DNA of 14,013 nt from NCBI GenBank assembly GCA_004151065.3, contig NWUY0300010153.1:1-14013 (forward strand). The letters run 5' to 3'. Origin of the DNA: Larix sibirica (taxonomy: Eukaryota; Streptophyta; Pinopsida; Pinales; Pinaceae). The translations under genes and the position numbers were made by a program. The notes below the pieces were generated by a model, which did not search any database, was not told the origin of the DNA, and saw nothing but the letters and a program-made list of their open reading frames with translations. This document shows, piece after piece, positions 1 to 8,400 of this stretch. Positions within the stretch are counted from its first letter, which is position 1, and every line of letters starts with the position of its first letter.

Positions 1-206
1 TGTTATTTCATTAAGAAATCAAAGTTACATAGTACATACATAGGTAGTGTCTGTTCAAGACAAATGCCATTGAAGAGGATTTTCTATCACCATAACTACC
101 ATAAATAGCTAGTATACCAGTAACAATATCCAGTCAAAAACATAACTGAGCCAAATATTCCTGCAATGTTACAAAAAATTTCACCACCACTTACTAAGTC
201 GATCCC
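1..206 (-). other. LINE 3' untranslated region, partial
   Basis: This lies downstream of the RNase H stop codon in element orientation. It is AT-rich, with no ORF and no recognisable domain. No poly(A) tract (which would appear as a T run on the plus strand) is visible, so the element's 3' end probably lies left of the window. I see nothing else in it. Confidence 0.6.
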
Positions 207-758
207 TTAAAATATAATCTTAGAACCAGAGTCAATGAATAACTCTGCAATGTATTCTTCAAAATAGACGTGGCCATCCATTGGCCCAATAACTTCCTTA
301 GATAATAGATCAAATTTCTGGTTTAACTCCCCAAAAATATGCACAAAGGATATTTCAGTAAAACCATTAATCAAACGCCGGGTCCTGTGTATCCAATGTC
401 CCAATTGTATGGCATGAAGAGCTGTGACACCTGCTGCCCAATCAATCACCACTTGAGAGTCACCAAAATTTTTAACATGATAAATACCTATTTTCTTTTC
501 AAACCACACTATCCCCCATAGAGCTAATAGTTCAACCCTGGTGTTACTGCCCTCCCCAACACCCATCCTTAATAAAATCGTATGATATTTTTTAATATGC
601 AACACCATACCGAAACCACAAATTCCATTCTTATCCGCTCCATCAAAATAAGCAAAAGACATATTGCTTCCAATTTCAAGTATCTTTATGTTTATATGAT
701 CTTTGGATTCTTTATGGAAATTGAATATTCTTTCAAGGAAAAAAACACTTTCTTGCAA
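207..758 (-). pseudogene. LINE ORF2 C-terminus: RNase H domain
   Basis: This is the RNase H domain of the LINE polyprotein, which in intact elements degrades RNA of the RNA:DNA hybrid during target-primed reverse transcription. About 180 residues are open. The acidic residues expected for the family are visible: Asp in YFDGAD, Glu in RVELLALW, Asp in FGDSQVVIDW and a late Asp in KFDLLSKE. The natural ORF2 stop is the TAA at 207-209. The domain is out of frame with the upstream linker, and the change lies at or near an A7 run on the plus strand (739-745). The apparent start at the N-terminal side is not a real start, because this is an internal piece of ORF2. It is part of a dead element even though its own catalytic residues survive. 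Confidence 0.88.
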
Positions 759-1609
759 ATGACAGATACTGATGGTTTACTGTCCTAAAAAATGTAGTGA
801 TTCATACATTTCCAAATATCCCATATCATAAAAAGTGGTTAAACTTTATACTTAACCTTAAATTGAAACCATCTAAGCATACAATCCTGAAAGGTAATGT
901 CATACTATTCATTTGAATTTTACAATGATCTTTGTAGTTTAGTCCATACAAATATGAGGAAGTGATAATGTACAAATAAATGTGTAATGCACTCGTCATC
1001 CTCTTTACAAAGTATACAAATACCTGGACCATTGAACCCACGTTTAAGAATAATTTTCCTAGCGATAATTTTATCTTCAAGACATAACCAAATTAAATAT
1101 TTTAGTTTCAACGGGATATTCCAGTTCTAGATTTTTCTATGCCACCATTTCGGAGGAGGAGCCTCATAACTTTTCATAACATCTGCATCAACCTTTTTAA
1201 TAGTAAGAGTCCCTTTTGCATCATGCCAATCCCAAACTAACAGATCCTTAACATCTAAAAGAATAATACTTGTGTATTGGAGAACCTTCACATAATTGTT
1301 CCACTCAGATGAAACATCCTCGGATAAGCCCAGATCCTAAAAAAGTAGCCAATATGGCGATAATCCATCATTCATGGGTATTTTAACTTGTGGTGGCACT
1401 TGGATATTCTTTTTATGCAACTGAACCAATACATGAAGGGAAAGTTTGTACCTTTAGCCTGACCCCACAAATGGATCAATGCCCAAGAAATTTTTTGTCC
1501 CTCTTCCAAGATCCCAACTCAAATAGCCTCCAACATATGGAAAAGTCTTGATGATTCCCTACCAATTAAATGAGACGTTTCGATAGAATAGAACAGATTG
1601 GCGAAGCCA
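759..1609 (-). pseudogene. LINE ORF2: zf-RVT zinc-binding segment and linker to RNase H
   Basis: This continues ORF2 in one minus-strand frame with several stop codons. The zf-RVT region lies at about 920-1135. It reads WNIPLKLKYLIWLCLEDK, then a CxxC (GICILC) and THLFVHY, where the family usually has a His-Cys pair; the last Cys has become Tyr. Just before RNase H the linker motif IWDIWKCMNHYIF (about 790-830) matches the common plant-LINE pattern IWxIWKxxNxxIF. Stops include TAG 1610-1612 at the right edge and TAA 920-922. In intact elements this segment is thought to help bind nucleic acid. The stretch 1140-1600 has only weak similarity that I can recognise. Confidence 0.78.
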
Positions 1610-2262
1610 CTATATAGTAGAGAAGGTTTTTAAATATTTATTTCTGAAGATGTCACTCCACAGACCATCACTGGAAATCCCTCTACACAGACTCTTAGCA
1701 CGTAGTGCTTGGATGAACCATTGCAAATGCATAATAACCCAACTATCCATTTTCTTTGGCCACGATAAGCTTTCCCATTTTGATAAGTGAAACTTATTAA
1801 TATTTGGATTACTAGACCATATGAAGTGGACAATATTTTTATGAATAATATTAATGATTGACATGTCAGAACCTTCATCATAGAAAACCAATATATTGGA
1901 ATGCTTTGTAGTACATATTTGAATAATATTAACCTGTCACCAATAGACAGCCAACACAACGCCAAATTACTAATTCTCTTACCAAATTTATTTATTAGCC
2001 AACTCCAGTCTTCTTTGCTGTATCGATTTGGTTTAATATAATATTCGAGATATTTGAATCCCGAGTTGAGCTTGTCCATTTTATATGGAAAAATTCTTCG
2101 AATCTACTCACAGTAGCCTGCATCTGAACAATTGTAAAGAAAACTAGATTTTTGGATACGATTAGCCATCCCTGTCGCATTGCTGAAGGTATCACAATTA
2201 TATTTTTCATGGATCCATTCATTAAATGAACCATCACCAAATACCAATACATCATCAACAAA
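1610..2262 (-). pseudogene. LINE ORF2: RT catalytic FVDD box and C-terminal (thumb) region
   Basis: The RT catalytic box FVDD (motif C) is at 2251-2262, followed in the same frame by VLVFGDGSFNEW. After a TAG at 2104-2106 the frame continues through GFKYLEYYIKPNRYSKEDW and LSIGDRLILFKYVLQSIP, the conserved post-palm segment of plant LINE reverse transcriptases. A frameshift near 1863-1876 moves the reading to another minus frame, where HFIWSS and LSWPKKMDSW continue the same family pattern down to a TAG at 1610-1612. The two aspartates of the active site are intact, but the box is out of frame with the RT fingers and palm upstream. Confidence 0.88.
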
Positions 2263-3238
2263 AAGTAGATGTGTAATAGAAAAAAGTACTTGAAATATTG
2301 ATACCTTTAATCTTCAATCTCTTCTTAGCCTCGCCAATAAGTCTGCTTAAGCCTTTGATGACTAAGATAAATAATTGGGGGGATAGAGGGCACCCCTTCC
2401 TAATTCCTCTTCTACTAGTGAAAAATGAGGTAGGAGTTCCATTGATCAATATAAAAAAAGTAGCAGAGGTAATACATTCCATAATGTAATTCATTACTTC
2501 AACCAAGAGGCCAATTTGAATTAAAACAAACCTCAAATATGTCCAATCTACTCTGCCATAATCTTTGATGAGGTCCATCTTCAATATGAAAGATTGAATG
2601 TCCTTAACTTTTACTGAATGGAGACACTCCTGAGCCACACTGACAACATCTAGGATTTGTCGATTAAATAGAAACCCGAACTACTCAAAAGTGATGAAAT
2701 TCTCCAAAAATGGCTTAATTCTATTTGAGATAATTTTTGTAATGACCATGTAAATCAAATTGCAGATTGAAATACGCTGAAAGTCATTATAGTTTTTAGG
2801 CCTATCCTTTTTAGGGATCATAGTGATGTAAGTAGTATTCAAATTTTATGGTACCCGCGCCTTCCTCTTGGATTATTCAATGGCCCTCAAAAGGTCATGT
2901 CCAACAATATCAAAGAAACGTAGAAAACATTCCACGGTCCATCCATCTGGACCGATACTTTTCTCTTTAACAAAATTATTTAATACTTCCTTCACCTCTT
3001 CCAGATTAACCTCTCTGCCCACTTCCCTTCTTTCATATTCATTAAAACACTTAGGATATAACTTTATTAACTTCAACTGATCTTCAAGATTGTTTGAGGT
3101 ACCTTGCTTGTATACTATTTCCTTGAAGTGTGTAACTGCAACTTCCTGTAGGGAAAATTTATCGGTCAAGACTTTACCTTCATTGTCCTTAAGCTCCCAA
3201 ATAGAGTTTTTAATCCCCCTCTGAGTTGCATATATCTA
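2255..3238 (-). pseudogene. LINE ORF2: reverse transcriptase core (fingers and palm)
   Basis: One minus-strand frame runs across this stretch, broken by TAG 3236-3238, TAA 2873-2875, TAA 2846-2848 and TAG 2681-2683. Recognisable blocks in order are SIGPDGWTVECF (the usual GPDGxxxxF), MIPKKDRPKNYNDFQRISIC (the usual IPK...FRPISL), FGFLFNRQILD, motif A in LKMDLIKDYGRVDW with its catalytic Asp, and motif B in GIRKGCPLSPQLFILV. The frame is lost at an A6 run (2280-2285 on the plus strand) just before the FVDD box. In an active LINE this enzyme copies the element's RNA at the nicked target. Here the stops make a functional protein impossible. Confidence 0.92.
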
Positions 3239-3655
3239 GAAAAATTTGGTGTTATGGTCACCTTGAGCGACCCATGTTGCCCTACTCTTAAGTTGCCAAG
3301 TATTCTCGACCTTATTTAGGATCAGAGCTTTTTGTTGTTCCAATTTCATCACTTTTACTTTCCTAGTTGTAGAGAAATAATCCTCATTAATATATTCCTC
3401 CATATTTGCAAGCTTCTCTTCAATACTGATTAAATTGTTTGACATAGACTTCTTCTTGTCCCTATCACACTTCCTAACTTTAGTCCTAAGCAACTTAATC
3501 GTTTTGACCATAGAATATAATGGAGAAAGGGATATCGAATTGGTGAAGGAAGTCCAACACCTCTTAACAAACTCACAAAAACCCATATCCTCCAACCAAG
3601 TACTGTTAAATTTAACTGGATAAAATTTAAAATTATTTTCAAAGTCCAATTGAAG
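3239..3655 (-). pseudogene. LINE ORF2: connector between endonuclease and RT
   Basis: A roughly 137-residue open stretch is in frame with both the endonuclease C-terminus and the RT core. It is rich in Lys and Glu and probably helical (KLLRTKVRKCDRDKKK, then SIEEKLANMEEYI). It ends with SRATWVAQGDHNTKFF, the plant-LINE motif WxxxGDxNTKFF, directly before a TAG at 3236-3238. A TAA at 3656-3658 separates it from the endonuclease. There is no enzymatic function here; it is the linker (desert region) of the polyprotein. Confidence 0.85.
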
Positions 3656-4347
3656 TTATATAGCCTTGTGATAAGACACACCAGTAGGGATACACCAAGA
3701 ATGATATCTAACCAGATCATTTCCAATACTTTCATTCATTAAGAAGTGATCCAATCGCTTGGAAACACCTGTCTTACCCACAAGACCATTTGACTAGGTT
3801 GGAGATAATGTACCAGGAGTAATATCAATTAAGCCATATGAATCAAATATATCCTTGAAGTATGAAGCCATAGGATCAATAATAGTCCCGGAGCCCCATA
3901 TCTCATTAACATACAAAGTTATGTTTAGATCTCCACCTACAATTAAATTAGGATCCTGTAGTGACCCCAACGTTACGATCCTATCCCAAAAGGTTTGTTG
4001 ATTGTTATATGGACCATATATATTAAAAAAACTAAAAGATTGATCCACCCCTATGAATTGACCTTCAATTTTGATACCTATAGTTGTAGCAAAAGGGGAA
4101 AATTCAGTAATTGAGGGGTTCCATGCTATCAACAAACCCATCGATAGCCCATTGGCAGCAGTTCCACAACATTTCCAATCTAGTCTTAAATTAAGAAAAA
4201 AACACAAGCTTTAACCCCCATAGACATGGTTTCCTGTAGCATAACAATATCCGGTCTAATAGAATCTAATAATCTCCTAAAGATGGGTTTTAAGGGAGAT
4301 TTCCTAACCCACGAATGTTGAAAGGAAAACTTATCATTAAGAACCAT
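3656..4347 (-). pseudogene. LINE ORF2 N-terminus: APE-type endonuclease
   Basis: In intact LINEs this domain nicks target DNA to prime reverse transcription. The likely ORF2 start ATG is at 4345-4347. Family motifs are spread over frames: FNIRGLGN (4299-4322) is out of frame with the flanking FRRLLDSIRPDIVMLQET, whose QET supplies the catalytic Glu. A frame change at an A7 run (4196-4202) leads into DWKCCGTAANGLSMGLLIAW. FFNIYGPYNNQ and IVGGDLNITL (the usual GDFN block) follow. After a TAG at 3794-3796, where the family has Trp, come GVSKRLDHFL and GVSYHKA, in which the catalytic SDH triplet has become SYH. The domain is broken by frameshifts, stops and loss of that Asp. Confidence 0.88.
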
Positions 4348-4351
4348 TTTT

Positions 4352-5587
4352 CTAGGTCGCAGATGCTCTAAGGGGCCCCTCAAGAGAGTCATAGGACAGT
4401 GCAGATGCAACAAAGATGATATTAGATACTTTTGGATTAACCCATTTCGATTTTCCTTTAGCCTTGTCCATGTCCTTCTTCTCATATCTACAATTTTTCC
4501 TCCTAGTCATAATAAAGGATTGTCTAATAGACCCTATGGGAATAGTATCACAATTTTCATTAGAATGCCCCCCGAAAGCAGGTAGGGGAATTTTAACATC
4601 AATGGAAAGGGAGATAATAGGGAGGATATATGACACATAAGGCCGCCCAACAATGATAGGAATTGGAGAATCATAAATGGGAGAGGGAGATAAAGAGATA
4701 TTTAGGGCCAAAGTATTATAAGTGGGGATCAAAGTAGGACCACAAACGATAGTTGAATCACTCATGGTATGGTTGACAGAAGGAGTATGCTTTTCCAAAT
4801 CGTTAGACCTAGAAAAGTCACCTCATGGACTAGTATAATCAGGGGATCCCAACACAGGAGGGAAAATCCTCTTCTAAGAAAGAGGTTTATGCACAAGGTT
4901 GGAATAACCCAGATCCTCCAACAAGTTCTCATAAACTTTCATATTCCCCAGAATATCATCAGTAGCAAGTGATTTAAGAAGGAGTGGAAGGAAAATACGA
5001 AACTCACTCATGAATTCTTTCATCGAATCTTCATCCATTGGAAGTGGGAAAGATAAATTCCGCTCCATCTCTTAAGATCCTTCTCTAGTAAGGGAGTCCA
5101 CCGAAAAACAAGACAAGTCATCATAAAAGTCGAAAGAGAAATTCTAGCTCAAATGACTGGTCCTATGAAATCTAAAACAATAGAATGACACCTTCTAGTA
5201 ATCAAAGCGTTGGATGAAAGGTCCATCCACCCATCTCACTTCAACTTATTCTGGTAAACCTTCCGTAGTGTCGATCTCAACCAAAACCCTAGGGATCCAC
5301 TGATCATAAGACATTAGGGTGTATTCCTCAATCAAAATGATATTCAAAATAGAGTTAGAGATATCCATGGAAGACCAGAAACTCCAATAGTGTAGTGGAA
5401 ACCTCAGTAATAGAACCCACAAATGACGTTTCTTTAGTTTTTCTTTCCATGGATCAAAGGCCAAATGCCATACAACAAAGAAGTAAAAACAACATTCTTT
5501 CCACTTTTTTACTTGGTTGGTACTAGGCCATCCCATGACGGGTGATTGAACTCCAACTCTGCTGCATAGCCTCTTCAGAATCTCAGG
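4352..5587 (-). pseudogene. LINE ORF1: DUF4283-like domain and degenerate CCHC zinc knuckle
   Basis: A single minus-strand frame runs from just after a TAG at 5588-5590 to a stop at 4352-4354, about 410 codons. It contains six internal stops: 5246-5248, 5195-5197, 5144-5146, 5072-5074, 4874-4876 and 4823-4825. The first part is a DUF4283-like, nucleic-acid-binding ORF1 domain, with LWVLLLRFPLHYWSF at about 5380-5420 and PRVLVEIDTTEGLPE at the end. The zinc knuckle follows as CFRFHRTSHL with a stop just after; relative to CxxCxxxxHxxxxC the second and fourth Cys are Phe, so only two ligands remain. The C-terminal half is Pro/Ser-rich and ends with a basic patch (RRKNCRYEKKDMDKAKGK). In active LINEs this protein packages the element RNA. 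Confidence 0.82.
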
Positions 5588-5590
5588 CTA

Positions 5591-5730
5591 GGGTTTTAGA
5601 AAATACCCTTCATTCCCACTTTCTTAGTCCCCCGCCCTAAGCTAGTATTGATTCAAAAGTTCTTATGTTACTTCATATATATATATAACCCACCCTTAGT
5701 TTTATATTAATTTTTCAAATAATACATTCC
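5591..5730. other. AT-rich spacer between LINE ORF1 and the 140-bp duplication
   Basis: There is no coding signal. It may include the LINE 5' UTR, but I cannot place the LINE's 5' terminus or a target-site duplication. A short AT microsatellite sits at about 5675-5687. Confidence 0.5.
5675..5687. repeat. (AT)n microsatellite
   Basis: This is a short uninterrupted run of about six to seven AT dinucleotides in the AT-rich spacer. Confidence 0.8.
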
Positions 5731-5868
5731 AAGCTTTTGATTGTATATGATAGTTAAAATACATATGATGAGCTATGAGCAATTTCATACTCAAATTCCA
5801 TCCCTTACAGATACCTTTTTTAAAGAGAGCTCTCATTTAGGTTATATTATCTTGTAAACTTCTTAATT
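5731..5868 (+). repeat. 140-bp direct repeat, copy A (uninterrupted)
   Basis: The block starting TATATGATAGTTAAAATACA at 5744 recurs at 5908, a 164-bp period. Its right half, TTTAGGTTATATTATCTTGT and the following ACTTCTTAAT, recurs at 12290-12320. Copy A therefore shows what copy B looked like before the Ty3 element inserted. It encodes nothing recognisable and its origin is unknown. Confidence 0.85.
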
Positions 5869-5894
5869 TAACATAAGTGCACTTAATTTTGTCT

Positions 5895-5978
5895 AAGGTT
5901 TTTATAGTATATGATAGTTAAAATACATATTATGAGCGATGAGAAATTTGATACTCAAATTCCATCCGTGACACCTAC
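5895..5978 (+). repeat. 140-bp direct repeat, copy B, left half
   Basis: It matches 5731-5815 with scattered differences and stops exactly where the LTR begins. The continuation of the repeat is found on the far side of the Ty3 element at 12273-12320. Confidence 0.87.
5974..5978. repeat. Target-site duplication CCTAC, left
   Basis: CCTAC directly abuts the left LTR and is repeated directly after the right LTR at 12273-12277. A 5-bp duplication is usual for plant Ty3/gypsy integrases. Confidence 0.92.
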
Positions 5979-6470
5979 TATCACAGCCACAGTTTGTTGG
6001 TCGTCTCCACCGACAATTCTGAACTGTGCAGCACTGCCCGGGAGCACCTTGATGGTGTGACCAACTCAAGGGTGCACCGAAAGACTAGTCATAGAACCCG
6101 TGGAATCGTTTTACCCTTAACCCTTGAACTTGTTACACTTCACTTATTTAACACTTAGCCATTTTATCAAAATTACAGTTGCATGAAATAAACAAGTAAA
6201 CAAACACAATTGCAAATAAGGTGGGGTTTACCAACTAGCGAACCCCCAGAGTCATATATATAAGCAGAGTTACATTCAATGGAGTTTCTAAAACCGACCG
6301 AGCTCCGTGTGTGCCCAACCAGCTAACACACAAATTACAAAACTACAAAGAGTAAAACATGTGCTGCCTCCCTCCTGCGGACGGACAGCGTGCCTGCTCC
6401 CCCGAAAGTTAGACTCTCTCTGTGTCTTGTGAAACCCTTACTTCCTCCTTTAGCCTTGGTAGAATCCATA

Positions 6471-6480
6471 TTTATATAGG
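6471..6480 (-). promoter_or_regulatory. Candidate TATA box in 3' LTR
   Basis: The minus strand reads CCTATATAAA, and the aligned site in the other LTR is CCTATATAAAG. It lies about 575 bp into the LTR in element orientation, which would make U3 about 600 bp. No transcript data are available. Confidence 0.5.
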
Positions 6481-6739
6481 CTTCGTCACGCGGGTGGGTG
6501 CAACCCAAATTGCGCACATGCTTGGAGCCCACGCAACCTCTCATTGGCCCGTCTAACATCCGCATTGTTTGCGCCTTAGCCCATCTGCGAATCGCCCAAG
6601 TGACCGGTGTGCCCACTAGCCAACGCCCATCGAGGTTCCATGCTCCCACCTCTGTGTGGGTCAAGCTCCCATCGCTTCGTTCACTTTGCGCCTCCATTCC
6701 ACACCGTGCGTTGCACGCCGAGTTTCCTTCTCGGTGCAA

Positions 6740-6935
6740 GCTTCCAACACGAGCTGCAGAGTGCTTCCAACCCAAGTTCCTTTGTCGGCTGCCAACACGA
6801 GTTTCTCGGTGGCTGCGAACCCATGCTAGAGCTTCGGTTTCCAACCAAAGATCTTTCTTCTGGCTTCCAACCCGAGTTCTCCGTCGGCTGCGAACCTGAG
6901 CTCACTCCCCAGATTCCAACTCGAGTTGTGCAAGG
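6740..6935. repeat. U3 imperfect ~25-bp tandem repeats, 3' LTR copy
   Basis: Eight consecutive imperfect units of 23-26 bp follow the pattern GCTTCCAACCCGAGTTCTCC, with starts near 6740, 6763, 6788, 6812, 6837, 6863, 6887 and 6913. The core is G(C/T)T(T/G)C(C/G)AACnnGAG. They lie upstream of the TATA candidate in element orientation, where repeated U3 units often act as enhancers. That role is an inference here. Confidence 0.8.
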
Positions 6936-7024
6936 TGATTTCCGCGAGCTTGCCAAGCACCATGGTAGTTTTCCCGAGGAACACGTCCACCCTGCAAGTG
7001 CGTCTTGGTTGTTCTATTGCAGCA

Positions 7025-7321
7025 TCAAGTGGGAGTTTCGGCGGGGCTGTGACAACCTCCCCCATCATACTGGTCGCCATCCCGGCGACGTTGCTTCCGT
7101 AGATTTCGTCGAGGTGGTAGCCCATGCTCTTCTTGGAACACTTTGATCAAGTCTTCCGACTTCCACAAAGTGTTCTTCCACTCCCAACTATTCTCTTCAT
7201 CCGGCAAGTCTTTCCACTTGATGAAGTACTCCAACCTTGAGTCCTTCCCCCGCTTGTTGAACTCGTGTCCCAAAATGGCTTCTGCTGCCCGATCAGGCCC
7301 ATCAACAATCATCGCATGAGC
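7025..7321 (-). pseudogene. Ty3 pol C-terminus: chromodomain
   Basis: The chromodomain lies at about 7121-7282. It starts near EAILGHEF and contains LEYFIKWKDLPDEENSWEW, which carries the aromatic residues (Tyr, Trp, Trp) of the methyl-lysine cage pattern YxVKWxGxxxxxxTWE. In chromoviruses this domain steers integration toward particular chromatin. A basic tail follows (PPRRNLRKQRRRDG). The last ten codons, stop included, cross the PPT and lie in the LTR. A TGA at 7322-7324 separates it from the integrase C-terminus in the same frame. Confidence 0.9.
7055..7063 (-). promoter_or_regulatory. Polypurine tract (PPT)
   Basis: The minus strand reads GGGGGAGGT and directly abuts the TGTCAC start of the 3' LTR. 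It is the expected primer site for plus-strand DNA synthesis. The pol reading frame runs straight through it. Confidence 0.85.
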
Positions 7322-7324
7322 TCA

Positions 7325-8400
7325 TGTGGGAACGTTTCGTTCTGGCTCGTCTTCATCAGCTCGACATCTATGCAACTGACTTACATGAAAAAATAGGTGG
7401 TATGCACGCATGTGTTCCGGGAGTCTCAGCTTGTAGGCCACCTTTCCCACATTGTCAATAATCTCGTACGGGCCGTCATACTTCCACATCAAAGAGATTT
7501 CCAAACCCTTTGGAGGAACAAACTGCTCACGCCCAAGTTTGAGAAGGACACTCTCTCTCCAAATTGGAATTCTTCATCTCTGCGTTTCCCATCCGCCCAC
7601 TTCTTCATTCTTTCGTTTTCCCTGTCTAAGTGAGCCTTAGCTGATTTCAACTTGTCTTCCCATGCTTTCATAAACTCTGCCACAGACGGGTTCGGTCCCA
7701 CCTCACTAGTTTCTATGGCCTGCAGTGTCAACGGCTTCTGTCCGGTTTCCAAATCGAACGAACTATAACCTGTCGCTGAGATCATGTGCATGTTGTAGCT
7801 AAACTGCATTGTGTCCAACAAATCCAGACAATTTTTCTAATTAGCGTGCAAAAAGTGCCTCAAGTAATTTTCCAGAACTAAGTTAACTCTCTCTATCTTT
7901 CCATCCGTTTCTGGATGAAATCCCAAACTCATGAGCAACTGCGTCCCAATTAACTTGAATAACGCTGGCCAAAACTTCCCTGTGAACCACACGTCTCTGT
8001 TGGATACAATATTCAATGGCAAGCCCCAGTACTTAATCACATGTTTGAAGAATAGCTTTGCCATATCCACTGCTTTGGATGGTGACTTCATAGGCATGAA
8101 TGTTACATACTTGGAGAAACTGTCTACCACCACGAATATTTCGTTATACCCCTGTGGGACCGGTAGCTGCGTAATGAAGTCCATGGAGACACTTACCCAA
8201 GGCCTCTCCCGAACTGGCAATGGTTTCAACAACCCTGCTTTCTTCTTCATAACAGACTTGTCTTGTTGGAAAATAAGACATGTGCGAACGTACTCCACAA
8301 CATCCTGCCGCAAGTGTTTCCAAAAGAAACTCTTCTCAACCAAGGCACGTGTCCTATGCTACCCCAGATGTCCTGCCCACGCAGAGTCATAACACTCTCG
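7325..8400 (-). pseudogene. Ty3 pol: integrase
   Basis: The HHCC zinc finger region is at about 8260-8400: DSAWAGHLG, then a TAG at 8359-8361, then YVRTCLIFQQDKS. The first His is Tyr and the second Cys of CxxC is Phe. In the catalytic core the first Asp is in SMDFITQLP; the second, expected in SDRD, is Asn (SNRD, codon at 7999-8001); the Glu is kept in IERVN. A TAG at 7837-7839 precedes the segment LLDTMQFSYNMH. After the ~7545 frameshift comes the C-terminal GPY/F module, KYDGPYEIIDNVGKVAYKL. Loss of zinc ligands and of a catalytic Asp makes this enzyme inactive even apart from its stops. Confidence 0.93.

Larger units (their letters stand above)
1..5640 (-). mobile_element. Degenerate plant L1-type LINE (non-LTR retrotransposon)
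   Basis: Read on the minus strand, this region carries in order an ORF1 with a DUF4283-like domain and CCHC remnant, then an ORF2 with APE-type endonuclease, reverse transcriptase, zf-RVT zinc-binding segment and RNase H. That order is typical of plant L1 elements carrying an RNase H. Nearly all of the coding length is present, so this is an old full-length or near full-length insertion rather than a 5'-truncated copy. It is dead: ORF1 has six in-frame stops, and ORF2 has more than ten stops and at least four frame changes. The 5' limit is set only roughly, just upstream of ORF1 (5590-5640). The 3' end, poly(A) tail and target-site duplication are not visible and may lie beyond base 1. Confidence 0.93.
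5979..7054 (-). repeat. 3' LTR of the Ty3 element (1076 bp)
   Basis: It aligns end to end with 11175-12272. On the plus strand it begins TATCACAG where the partner has TGTCACAG, so its terminal CA (element orientation) has mutated to TA. By hand count about 31 of the first ~275 aligned bases differ (around 11%), which points to an old insertion. Compared with the partner it lacks about 10 bases of a TA run and about 11 bases near 11745-11755. It holds a candidate TATA box and the U3 tandem repeats listed separately. Confidence 0.96.

Noticed and set aside
6740-6935. CRISPR-like array
   Set aside because: The units abut one another with no unique spacers and are imperfect. This is plant LTR sequence with tandem repeats.
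6335-7146. Overlapping ORFs of 90-180 codons on both strands in the left LTR
   Set aside because: They fall in the GC-rich U3 repeat array, have no family motifs, overlap one another on opposite strands, and reappear in the other LTR with different ends. They are by-products of composition and of the ~25-bp periodicity.
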